DNA of 64,000 nt from Micromonospora pallida (lineage in GTDB: Bacteria > Actinomycetota > Actinomycetes > Mycobacteriales > Micromonosporaceae). Each line of letters starts with the position of its first letter. Positions within the stretch are counted from its first letter, which is position 1. Positions 56,577 through 64,000 of this stretch are shown here, piece after piece. The stretch covers positions 5,271,001 through 5,335,000 of the forward strand of contig NZ_FMHW01000002.1 in assembly GCF_900090325.1 (NCBI RefSeq). Direction: 5' to 3'. The notes under the pieces were generated by a model. It was not told the DNA's origin. It did not search any database and saw only the letters and a program-made list of their open reading frames with translations. The position numbers and the translations under genes were made by a program.

Positions 56577-56687
56577 GGTCCAGATGGCCAGCGCCAAGCC
56601 CCGGCTCGCTGGCAGGCAACCCTCGTCCGCGATGGGGTGCCCCGGGTGACGACCTGGCGCCTGCGCCCGCAGACGCAAGAGCGGACC
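56577..56687 (+). promoter_or_regulatory. Second SAM-IV riboswitch, plus strand
   Basis: The RNA (111 bases) has the same conserved blocks: GGTC, CCAGCGCCAAGCCCCGGCT, GCTGGCAGGCAACCC, ATGGGGTGCCCCGGGTGACGACC, a CTGCGCCCGCAG hairpin and GCAAGAGCGGACC. It points away from the first riboswitch, with about 230 bases between their 5' ends. Downstream is only a truncated MmgE/PrpD-type gene. Confidence 0.88.
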
Positions 56688-56710
56688 TTCGCGGGTCCCG
56701 GCTTGGAAAC

Positions 56711-57011
56711 ATGCCCGCGCCAGCACCTGCCGCGACGGTTTCCTGCCGTTTCCGCGCGTCCCGGCAGGAACGGGTCACCGTACGCGCCTCGGACACGCTC
56801 CGCGACACCGGCGACGGCTACCGGGCGAGGGTCACGCTCACCACCACCGAGGGAACGTTCACGACCGACGTGCCGTACGCCCGTGAGTACACCGCTCGCC
56901 CGCTCACCGAGGCCGACCTACGCCAAGCTCGACGTCACCGCCGGGTCGGCGGCATCCGCCCTCCTCGCCGCCGTCCTCGACGATCCGGCTGCCGCCCTGC
57001 CCGTGTTCTGA
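56711..57011 (+). pseudogene. 3' remnant of an MmgE/PrpD-family gene
   Basis: From ATG 56711 one frame gives RVTVRASDTLRDTGDGYRAR and VTLTTTEGTFTTDVPYAREY followed by RPLTEADLR, the C-terminal part of MmgE/PrpD (2-methylcitrate dehydratase-like) proteins. The natural end (AKLDVTAGSAASALLAAVL and DDPAAALPVF) is in another frame, so there is also a frameshift near 56925. Some 350 N-terminal residues are missing. The remnant directly follows the riboswitch, which indicates an internal deletion after the leader. Confidence 0.7.
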
Positions 57012-57063
57012 GTGAACGCGGGCGGGTGTCGTTTCCGCCGACGCAGCGAGTGCTGCCGCAGCG

Positions 57064-57095
57064 AAAGGGCCGGACCCGATCGGGTCCGGCCCTTT
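57064..57095. terminator. Bidirectional terminator
   Basis: A perfect 32-base palindrome (AAAGGGCCGGACCCGA and its complement) ending in TTT in both directions. It lies between the MmgE/PrpD remnant and the convergent amidase gene. Confidence 0.8.
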
Positions 57096-57120
57096 GCCGG
57101 GTGGCGGAGCAGCCGGCGGG

Positions 57121-57759
57121 CTACAGGCCGAGGTAGGCGGCGATGCCGTTGGCGTGCCCGCGAGCGGTGGCCGTGATGAAGGCGGCGTTCTTGAGCAGGT
57201 TCGCGTTGGACACGGTGTCGATGAAGAGGTTCTCGGTCAGCACCGCCGGCATGGCGGTCTCCCGCAGCACATGGAAGTTCGCGGTCTTCATGCCCCGGTC
57301 GGTGACCGAGGAGACGGAGCGCATCCCCGACAGGACCCGGGAGTGGACCGCACTGTGCAGCGCGGCGGTGTTGCCGGTGGTCCCCGGGTACCGGTAGCTC
57401 TCGAAGCCGTTACCACCGCCGGCGTTGATGTGGATGCTCACGAAGAGCGCCGCGCCCCACGCGTTGGCGTCGTCGGTGCGGTACGTGAGACTGCGGGTGA
57501 CGTCGGAGGTGCGGGACATCCGCACGTCGACGGCCCAGTTGGCCAGCAGGATGTTGCGGGTCTGGAGCGCGATGTTGAGGGTGAGGGCCTTTTCGGTCAG
57601 GCCGTTGGCGACCGCACCGGGATCGGTGCCCCCGTGCCCGGGGTCGAGGTAGACCTTCGGGCCCGCCGCGTGCGCGGTTCCGGCCACCAGCGGCGCCACA
57701 AGGAAACCAGCCGCGCCGGCCAGCAGGGTACGGCGACGCATTGAGGAGTTACCGATCAT
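57121..57759 (-). CDS. N-acetylmuramoyl-L-alanine amidase (Amidase_3)
   Basis: A 212-residue exported amidase. A Tat-like signal (MRRRTLLAGAAGFLVAPLVAG) is followed by the catalytic domain with zinc ligands in LDPGHGGTDPGAVANGLTEK and FVSIHINAGG, and the catalytic Glu in VLTENLFID. It cleaves the lactyl-amide bond in peptidoglycan. No cell-wall-binding domain is attached. ATG 57759 follows GGAGAGG; the longer frame to 57867 has no such signal. An AT-rich repeat at 57844-57867 lies upstream. Confidence 0.9.
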   Translation of the reverse strand: MIGNSSMRRRTLLAGAAGFLVAPLVAGTAHAAGPKVYLDPGHGGTDPGAVANGLTEKALTLNIALQTRNILLANWAVDVRMSRTSDVTRSLTYRTDDANAWGAALFVSIHINAGGGNGFESYRYPGTTGNTAALHSAVHSRVLSGMRSVSSVTDRGMKTANFHVLRETAMPAVLTENLFIDTVSNANLLKNAAFITATARGHANGIAAYLGL

Positions 57760-57843
57760 GAGCACCTCTCCACGGAAGTAGGGGTGCCGGGAGGCCGCCG
57801 TGGGCCGTCCCATACCCGTACGGGCTGGCACGGCGTCACTGTA

Positions 57844-57867
57844 ATACATGTCGATATCTAAATACAT
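57844..57867. promoter_or_regulatory. Possible operator: AT-rich direct repeat ATACAT
   Basis: ATACAT occurs at 57844-57849 and 57862-57867 around GATATC in an unusually AT-rich patch of otherwise GC-rich DNA. It lies 85 bases upstream of the amidase and could bind a PadR-like or MarR-like repressor. No regulator gene is adjacent. Confidence 0.35.
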
Positions 57868-58077
57868 AGATTGATTGGCGGACAGGGGCGCTGGTCCGCC
57901 CGACCCGAGCGGCTGGTGCCGCGATCACCGTTCACCGGCCCGGTACGTCGACCCGGCTGCGGTGGCCACCCGCAGCGTCGGAGCGGTAAGCCGGTCCGGC
58001 CATGATGGACCGATCCGGCTACATCCAGTGGCGCCGCGTCTGGTGGACTCCGGGGCAGGTTGTCGAGGGGGTGGCGG

Positions 58078-59511
58078 GTGACCAGCAAGCCGACGGAAGC
58101 CATGCGGGAAGGCATGGCCGGGATGCCGGCGTACGGCTCGAATAAGGGTCTGGTCGGCTGGCGACGGCACCGGACGATCGTCGCGGCCGTAGTGGTCCTG
58201 GTGCTGGTGGTGGGCGTCGTCGTGGCACCACGGCTGGTCGGCTGGCAGGGCCCACCGGCACCGGCGGGACCCGCATCCGGAGCCATGTCGTTGCCCGACT
58301 TGGTCGGCACTCCACAGGGGGGCACCTGGTCGGTGCAACGACGCCCGGTTGCCGCCGCCTCGATGATCTTCACCGCTGAGAACTGGTGGTACGAGCCGCC
58401 GAGCCTGGGCTCGGTGGCGGCAGTCGCAGCGGGTAGCGACCAGTACCGCCTGCTGTCCAACGACTGGGGCAGCCAGGCCGGAGAGGCAGTGTTGCTCTCC
58501 GGCGACGGCGGCAGGGTGGCCACGGCCAACAAGCTCGTGGAACTGCGTACCGGAAAGACCCGTCGCCTGCCGTCCGTCAGCGGCACCGAGGTGACCTTCC
58601 CGGTCGCCTGGTCCAAGGATGGCGAACGGCTGGCGCTCGTCGGTTTCGACGGCCGGTACATGCGGCAGCCCGATACTACCGACGCCTACACCGTGACCCG
58701 GGCGGTGCTGGCGGTATGGGACGTGACCACCGACCGGCTCACCACGATCGCCGATCTTGATCCGCGAACGCTCTTCTACGGTTGGCTGGCGGCGTTCGGC
58801 CCGGACGGACGCACCCTCGCCTACCAGTCCGCGAGAACCATCACCGTGGTGACGGCCGACGGTGCGGTGCGAAACCGGTTCACCGTTCCCGAGGGCACCC
58901 AACTCGCCGGCAAGGGCACGTGGACACCGGACAGTCGCGGACTGACGTTGGTGACCCAGCGGCGCTGCTGCGACGGCGACGCGTACGCATCCAGATGGCA
59001 GTTGCGCACGGTGGACGCCAGCACCGGAGCCGAACTGCCGACCACGACGCCGCTCGCTGAGCAGGCGGGGCTGGTCGCGCTGCGACTGCTGGGCTGGGCA
59101 CCGGACGGCGCAGCCGTGGTCGCCCGCTACCACCCCTGGGACGACGCCAAAGTGGTCGGCTTCGGTGTCCAGGACGGCATCACCAACGGCGAATGGACCA
59201 AATACGACACCGACGTGGTGGCGTTGACCGGCAACGACACCCGACCGCTGCTCGCCGGCACCGGGGAAGCGATGCACGGGGTCGACATCGCCGACGACGT
59301 GATCGCCAGCGGCCGCACCCACCCCGGCAAGCTGCCACCCGACGACGGCATCGGGCCCGAATACCGGATGTACCTCAAGATCGCCGGTCTGGTGCTCATC
59401 GCAGCGCTGCTCGTCGCCGGAGCAGTCCTGACCTGGCGTCCTCTCCGGCGGCGACAGCGCCCCCTACGGCACCGCCCAACAGATCGGCCGGGTACCGGCC
59501 GAGATAGGTGA
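58078..59511 (+). CDS. Membrane-anchored beta-propeller (WD40-like) protein
   Basis: A 477-residue protein. An N-terminal membrane anchor (IVAAVVVLVLVVGVVVAP) is followed by a propeller domain with repeats such as PVAWSKDGERLALVGFDGRY and AAFGPDGRTLAYQSARTITV and the cysteine pair QRRCCDGD. A second membrane segment lies near residue 445 (YLKIAGLVLIAALLVAGAVL). GTG 58078 follows a G-rich ribosome binding site. The next gene is a paralogue, 28 bases downstream. Function unknown. Confidence 0.75.
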   Translation: MTSKPTEAMREGMAGMPAYGSNKGLVGWRRHRTIVAAVVVLVLVVGVVVAPRLVGWQGPPAPAGPASGAMSLPDLVGTPQGGTWSVQRRPVAAASMIFTAENWWYEPPSLGSVAAVAAGSDQYRLLSNDWGSQAGEAVLLSGDGGRVATANKLVELRTGKTRRLPSVSGTEVTFPVAWSKDGERLALVGFDGRYMRQPDTTDAYTVTRAVLAVWDVTTDRLTTIADLDPRTLFYGWLAAFGPDGRTLAYQSARTITVVTADGAVRNRFTVPEGTQLAGKGTWTPDSRGLTLVTQRRCCDGDAYASRWQLRTVDASTGAELPTTTPLAEQAGLVALRLLGWAPDGAAVVARYHPWDDAKVVGFGVQDGITNGEWTKYDTDVVALTGNDTRPLLAGTGEAMHGVDIADDVIASGRTHPGKLPPDDGIGPEYRMYLKIAGLVLIAALLVAGAVLTWRPLRRRQRPLRHRPTDRPGTGRDR

Positions 59512-59539
59512 GCAGGTACGCCTGTGGTTGGGTGGTCCG

Positions 59540-61804
59540 ATGTGGAGGGTAGCGGCGCCGATTCCAACGTACGTCAGCTTTGCGGCGGAGAAGCGACGGC
59601 GCCGTCGGCGGGCCCCGGCGATGGTGGCGGTGGCCGTCGTCCTCGCCGTGGCGGTGGTGCTCGTACCGCTGGTCGGGCCGTTCCAGGCAGCCAGCCGAGC
59701 GGCGGCTCCGGCCGCTCCTGGGCGTGGCCAGGAGTCCGTGCCGGACCGGTTGGGGGCACCGCTGTGGGGCACCGACTCGGTGCGGGAGCGGCCATTGGGT
59801 CGGGCGTCGGTGATCTTCTCCTCGGAGCTGTGGTGGTGGGGTGAGGCCAACGGTGCGGTGGCGGTGGTCGGTGCCGGCAGCGACGAGTATCGGGTGTTCT
59901 CGGACGACCAGCTCGGCCGACCGGGCGAACAGGTGCTGCTGTCGCCGGACGGGTCGCGGGTGGCGCTGACGGATCGGGTCATCGACCTCGACGACGGGCA
60001 GGTCCGACGGCTGCCCCGGATACCGGGCGTGGCGACCACGGGCCCGGCGGCCTGGTCCCCGCAGGGAGACCAGTTGGCGGTGATCGGAACCAACCGCGCG
60101 AACGTGGTGCAGCCGGACGGTACGGAGGAGTACCGGGTGACCCGGGCCGTGCTGGGCCTGGTGGACCTGGAATCCGGCAGCCTCTCCACCATTGCCGACG
60201 TGGAGCCACCCCGCATCGTGGACGGCTTCATGGTCGCTTTCGCCCCGGACGGCCGTCGTCTCGCCTACCAGTCAGGTAACGCGATCGTGGTGGCCGAGAT
60301 GGGAGGGGCGGAACGCAGCCGGTTCACTCTCCCCGACGACACGCGGCTGGCGGGCAAGGGGGCGTGGACCCCGGACGGTCGTGGCCTGGCCCTGGTCACC
60401 CAGCGCCGCTGCTGCGAGGGTGAGACCTACCCGTCGCGCTGGCAGTTGCACGTCGTCGATCCGGCGACCGGACAGGGCCTGCCCGCACCGGTGATACCCG
60501 AGCAGGCGAGCCTCACGGCGTTACGCCTGATGGGCTGGTCACCGGCGGGAGAAGCCGTGGTGGCGCGGTACCACCCCGAACCGACGGAGAAGGTCGTCGG
60601 CTTCGAAGCCGGCATCGACATCACCAGCGCGGTCCGGGTCAGCCGGGTCGACGTGGCCGCTCTCCGCCCCGACGCCGAGCCACGCATCCTGATCGCCACC
60701 CCGGTCGACGACGTCCAGGCACTGGACGTCGCGAGCGACCTCATCGCCAGCGGGGCCAGCCGGCGTGGACAACCACCGACCGGGCTGGGCCCGAACACCA
60801 AGATCCTGATCGGGGTGGTCATGCTCGCGCTGCTGGCGGCAACCACGCTGGCAGTGCTCGTGGTCAGGCTGTCTCGGCGGCGGTTGCTTCTCCCCGCCCC
60901 GGCTACCAGAAGGACGGTATCGATGGTGGGAAGCGCACTCGCCGGGCGATGGATGAAGATCTGCCTGGCGGTCGTGGGGGTGATCGCTGTGGGCGTCCCC
61001 GCCGCGATGCTCGGCGCCTGGCTGGGCTGGCAGTCCGCTCCCGCCCTGCCGACAGAAGAACAGGCGAGGAAAGTCACCAGCGAGGTCCTGCCAGGTGCGC
61101 GGATCGCGGAGGTCGCCCGGAACCCGAAGTTGTTCTACTACGAGCACGAGGGGACCCCGGACAGCAATCCGGTGGTAAGGGTCCTTATCGGTGATGACGA
61201 CTACCTGGCCGGCTCGACCGAGGTGAAGCTCGCCTCGCCGCTACCGGCGGCGACGGAGACGGAGGAACGCCTCCGTGCCGCCGGCTGGGAGGTCCTCGCA
61301 TCCGACCCTGACGGTCTGGTCGGCACCAAGGACGGTCTGCTGCTGTCCGTCCTACCCGCGTCGGACGTCGACTCGCGCCCCGCTCCCACCCTCGAGATCG
61401 TCCGTGACGAACCCGTCCTCGCCCCAGCACTCAGCATCATCGGGCTACTGATAGGAGGAGTGCTGGGGACTCTCCTGACCACGTGGATCTATCGACAGGC
61501 GCAGGCGGCCACGCAGTCGGTACGGCGGCTGGCCAACGAAGGCGCGGTGGTGGCGTCCGTACTGCTGCTTCCGAACACACTCTGCGTTCTGACCACGCCG
61601 GTGGAAACCTACCTGTTCGCATCACCCGGCGAGGTGCCCTACCCGCCGTGGCTTCTCTACACGTTCGTGGGCGTCCGAGGCGCTACCCACCTCGGCTGGC
61701 TGATCCACGCTGTGATCCTGGCGGTCGTGCTTGTCACCTTCCTCCGTTCCCGAGCGGTGAACGGAGGAAGTGACCAGCCGGCAGCGGAGACTACAGCGGC
61801 TTGA
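59540..61804 (+). CDS. Fusion of a beta-propeller membrane protein and a second membrane protein
   Basis: A 754-residue protein. Residues 1 to about 455 are a paralogue of the upstream protein with the same anchor, propeller motifs (AFAPDGRRLAYQSGNAIVV, TQRRCCEGE) and a membrane segment. Residues about 465-750 form a separate membrane protein (MVGSALAGRWMKICLAVVGV, SIIGLLIGGVLGTLLTTWIY, LIHAVILAVVLVTFL) of a type that could stand alone. The join lies at the position of a possible start (ATG for MVGSAL, 60923). TTG 59528 is an alternative start. Confidence 0.7.
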   Translation: MWRVAAPIPTYVSFAAEKRRRRRRAPAMVAVAVVLAVAVVLVPLVGPFQAASRAAAPAAPGRGQESVPDRLGAPLWGTDSVRERPLGRASVIFSSELWWWGEANGAVAVVGAGSDEYRVFSDDQLGRPGEQVLLSPDGSRVALTDRVIDLDDGQVRRLPRIPGVATTGPAAWSPQGDQLAVIGTNRANVVQPDGTEEYRVTRAVLGLVDLESGSLSTIADVEPPRIVDGFMVAFAPDGRRLAYQSGNAIVVAEMGGAERSRFTLPDDTRLAGKGAWTPDGRGLALVTQRRCCEGETYPSRWQLHVVDPATGQGLPAPVIPEQASLTALRLMGWSPAGEAVVARYHPEPTEKVVGFEAGIDITSAVRVSRVDVAALRPDAEPRILIATPVDDVQALDVASDLIASGASRRGQPPTGLGPNTKILIGVVMLALLAATTLAVLVVRLSRRRLLLPAPATRRTVSMVGSALAGRWMKICLAVVGVIAVGVPAAMLGAWLGWQSAPALPTEEQARKVTSEVLPGARIAEVARNPKLFYYEHEGTPDSNPVVRVLIGDDDYLAGSTEVKLASPLPAATETEERLRAAGWEVLASDPDGLVGTKDGLLLSVLPASDVDSRPAPTLEIVRDEPVLAPALSIIGLLIGGVLGTLLTTWIYRQAQAATQSVRRLANEGAVVASVLLLPNTLCVLTTPVETYLFASPGEVPYPPWLLYTFVGVRGATHLGWLIHAVILAVVLVTFLRSRAVNGGSDQPAAETTAA

Positions 61805-61826
61805 CGGGTACCCCGACTTCGGATCG

Positions 61827-64000
61827 TCAGCGCCCCCTACCGGGGCGCGCGGCGGTGTCCACCAGTTCGATGGAGTCGAACAGGTAAGGAGCCACCTCGT
61901 AGCCGTCGGGGTCGTCGCGGTCGTACTTCATGAAGTAGGTGTCGATGCTGAGCTTTCCGTCGCGGGTCACGCGTACGACGGAGTAGCTCTGCTCCTGGAG
62001 CACCGTGTCGTTCGTGGCGCTGGACTTGTCGATGAACGCGTAGTCGGGTGCGACGTTGTGGAACAGGCTGGCGTCGTAGGAGATGCGCTTGTACCACTTC
62101 GAGCTGCCCGCCGTGCCGTTGACGATGTAGAGCGGGGCGGTGGCGTCGATGAACACCTCGCGGTCGCCGCTGCGCACCGAGGCGGGGGTGGCGTCCTGAC
62201 CGCCCTTGACGAAGCCACGGGAGAAGCTGTGGTCGTGGCCGGTGATGACGAGGTCGATGCCGAGTTCCTCGAAGACGGGTGCCCAGTGCTGGCGTAGCGC
62301 GTCGATGTCCGCGTCGTCGACATGGTCGGTGGCCGCGTACATGGCCTTGTGGAAGGTGACGATGCGCCAGGTCTTGTCGGTTCGCGCCATGTCCTCCCGC
62401 AGCCACTTGGCCTGGGCGGCCAGCTCGTCGGGCGTGTAGTGCTCGGTGTTCAGTACGGCGAAGTGGGCGTCGCCGTAGTCGAAGGACCAGACGTTCTCGA
62501 ACACGGTGGCGGGGAAGTTGAAGTGCGGGGCGAGCAGTTCGTCGCGGTCGTGGTTTCCCTGGGTGGCGAGGAAGGTGCGCTTGAGCAGCCCGGCCTGCGC
62601 ACCGCCGTAGAAGGTGTCCATCTGCCCCTCGGCGTAGCCCTTCTCCGTGAGGTCGCCGGCCATGAGGGTGAAGGAGAGCTCCGACCCGTACCGTTCCTCG
62701 GCCGTCCGCATGTTCCGCGTGAACGCCGCGTTGTCCTCCTGCACCTGCGGGTCGGTGTAGTAGAGGAACGAGAAGTCCTGGTTGGCGGCGACAGCCGTCC
62801 GGAACCTGCCGAGGGGACCCCAGACGTCGGCCTCGACGTCACCGACCCGGTACACGTACTCGGTATCGGCCTTCAGGTTGTCCAGGTGCACCTTGTGGAA
62901 GTTGCGGATGCCGTCGAGCACGCCCTCGTTGGCGCTCATGTGCACTTCCTGGACGTGGTGGGTGCCGCGCACCACCTCGAACTTCAGCTTGCCGTTGCCG
63001 TTGACGCGGGCGACCTGCACGACGCTGTCGTCCAGGCTGATGTCCGGCGTCTCCCAGTTGATCGTGACACTGTGCGCCGGGTCCTGGGTCATGGTGGCGC
63101 TGATGTGGGCCGGTTCCGGGTCGTCGGAGAGCGCGTACCTGGTGTAGAGCGGAGCGAAGCGCCAGCCGCTCTCCTCGCCGGTGGTCAGGCGGACCTTCGC
63201 CCAGAAGGTGTACTTGGTCGCGGCGGCCAGCCCGTCGAAGACCTGCGGACCCGCCGGCTTCCAGACCAGTCCGTCGTCGCTGGGCATGGCCTCGGACTGG
63301 ACGATCGCCACCTCGGCGGCGGTGGCCGGGGCACCCTCGTTGGTGACGTCGACGACGTCGACGGTCAGCGCGGAGTCGGTCGGGTCGGTGCCGTTGATCG
63401 CGAACGAAATGGGCGAGGAGAAGCTGGTGAAGTCGAACGGGTGCGGCTGGGATGCGAACCCGCGCAGTACGGGGTAGGACACCTCGACGCCGTCGACGGT
63501 CGCGGTCCGGAAGTCCCAGACCTCCTCGAAGTCCCAGCCGAGGGCCTCGTACGTCGGCATCGACCGCAGTTCGGCCTCGGTGACCGGCTCACCGTTGATC
63601 GCTGGCGCGACCATCCCGGCCCAGGCCAGCACGTTCTCGACGGTTCCCTCGGCGAGGACCCGGCCGTAGGCCGAGTTCACCGACGACTGCCCGGTGACGA
63701 TCGGGTTTGCGGCGACCGAGTTGCGCAGCACGCCGGCACGCAGGTCGCCCACCAGCCCGCCCACGCGGCCGTATCCGTCGACGGGTCCGGCCGCGAACGA
63801 CTTCTCGATGATCGTCCGGGGGTTGAGCACCCGCCCGACGAGTCCGCCCTGGCTGTCGGCCTCGCCCACCTCCTGGACGTGGGCCAGCGAGTAGCTGTTG
63901 CGGATCGTGGGGATCGCCGCCTCGGCCGGGTCGGGCTGGGGAATGGTCCCCGACGTGTCGACCGGGATCCGTCCGGCGAGCCCGCCGACGCTGTGGTCGG
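61827..64000 (-). CDS. Metallophosphatase with GLUG repeats, 5' end outside the window
   Basis: At least 724 residues; the frame is open to the window edge. The N-terminal visible part has GLUG-type repeats (SVGGLAGRI, SQGGLVGRV, RVGGLVGDL). A fibronectin-like domain (SVTINWETPD, YVYRVGDVE) follows, then a purple-acid-phosphatase-like catalytic domain with YYTDPQVQ, MAGDLTEKG, TQGNHDRDE, VTFHKAMY and ITGHDHSFSRG, so all metal ligands are present. It is probably secreted or on the cell surface and convergent with the propeller gene, with 22 bases between them. Confidence 0.85.
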   Translation of the reverse strand, partial: DHSVGGLAGRIPVDTSGTIPQPDPAEAAIPTIRNSYSLAHVQEVGEADSQGGLVGRVLNPRTIIEKSFAAGPVDGYGRVGGLVGDLRAGVLRNSVAANPIVTGQSSVNSAYGRVLAEGTVENVLAWAGMVAPAINGEPVTEAELRSMPTYEALGWDFEEVWDFRTATVDGVEVSYPVLRGFASQPHPFDFTSFSSPISFAINGTDPTDSALTVDVVDVTNEGAPATAAEVAIVQSEAMPSDDGLVWKPAGPQVFDGLAAATKYTFWAKVRLTTGEESGWRFAPLYTRYALSDDPEPAHISATMTQDPAHSVTINWETPDISLDDSVVQVARVNGNGKLKFEVVRGTHHVQEVHMSANEGVLDGIRNFHKVHLDNLKADTEYVYRVGDVEADVWGPLGRFRTAVAANQDFSFLYYTDPQVQEDNAAFTRNMRTAEERYGSELSFTLMAGDLTEKGYAEGQMDTFYGGAQAGLLKRTFLATQGNHDRDELLAPHFNFPATVFENVWSFDYGDAHFAVLNTEHYTPDELAAQAKWLREDMARTDKTWRIVTFHKAMYAATDHVDDADIDALRQHWAPVFEELGIDLVITGHDHSFSRGFVKGGQDATPASVRSGDREVFIDATAPLYIVNGTAGSSKWYKRISYDASLFHNVAPDYAFIDKSSATNDTVLQEQSYSVVRVTRDGKLSIDTYFMKYDRDDPDGYEVAPYLFDSIELVDTAARPGRGR

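Noticed and set aside
57925..59322. 465-codon open frame on the minus strand
   Set aside because: Antisense to the propeller gene, whose plus frame has repeats, membrane anchors and a paralogue.

Overview
The window is high-GC actinobacterial DNA, most likely from a Micromonosporaceae genome (Micromonospora or a close relative). The evidence is codon usage, many GTG starts and ATGA overlaps, a RepSA/TraB-type integrative element, DUF4193, SAM-IV riboswitches and very large secreted RHS proteins. This taxonomic placement is inferred from gene content only.

Layout. (1) About 0.7-11.6 kb is an actinomycete integrative and conjugative element (AICE). It has an HD-domain gene, a frameshifted Nudix gene and an HTH regulator. 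A transfer/replication operon follows: SCO3933-type regulator, membrane protein, FtsK/TraB translocase, a run of small proteins, DUF2637 protein, RepSA-like initiator, excisionase and tyrosine integrase. The integrase lies beside a tRNA-Arg(CCU) at 11552-11624. (2) From 11.6 to 43.4 kb is a mosaic accessory region. Two further copies of the 5' half of that tRNA plus its upstream flank (37.56 and 43.25 kb) divide it and look like old attachment junctions. It carries a secreted polymorphic-toxin operon (FG-GAP/DNRLRE protein, LamG protein, 2111-residue RHS protein, probable immunity protein), an IS630-family element with a -1 slippery site, a membrane metallophosphoesterase and relics of ISL3, IS110 and rve-type transposases. 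It also holds an island with a TOTE-type primase-helicase, two divergent companion genes and an HTH-DUF433/PIN-like toxin-antitoxin pair. A cold-shock protein and a DEAD-box helicase gene follow, with a promoter and hairpin leader. (3) From 43.7 to 64 kb is mostly chromosomal-looking DNA: secreted proteins, VanZ-like protein, a serine-hydrolase-fold pseudoenzyme divergent from a two-component system, a WXG100-like/alpha-beta hydrolase/lipoprotein operon, PhoD-like phosphatase, a class V aminotransferase, a SAM-IV riboswitch pair pointing outwards, an amidase, two tandem beta-propeller membrane proteins and a partial metallophosphatase.

How the parts work together. The AICE has everything needed for excision, replication and conjugative double-stranded DNA transfer. 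The segment to its right has attachment-like junctions but no recombinase gene, so it could be a decayed or cis-mobilisable passenger at the same tRNA. Its cargo is dominated by conflict functions (exported toxin with immunity gene, primase-helicase conflict system, toxin-antitoxin) among transposon relics. The two SAM-IV riboswitches indicate S-adenosylmethionine control of the aminotransferase and of a divergent MmgE/PrpD-type gene that now survives only as a 3' remnant.
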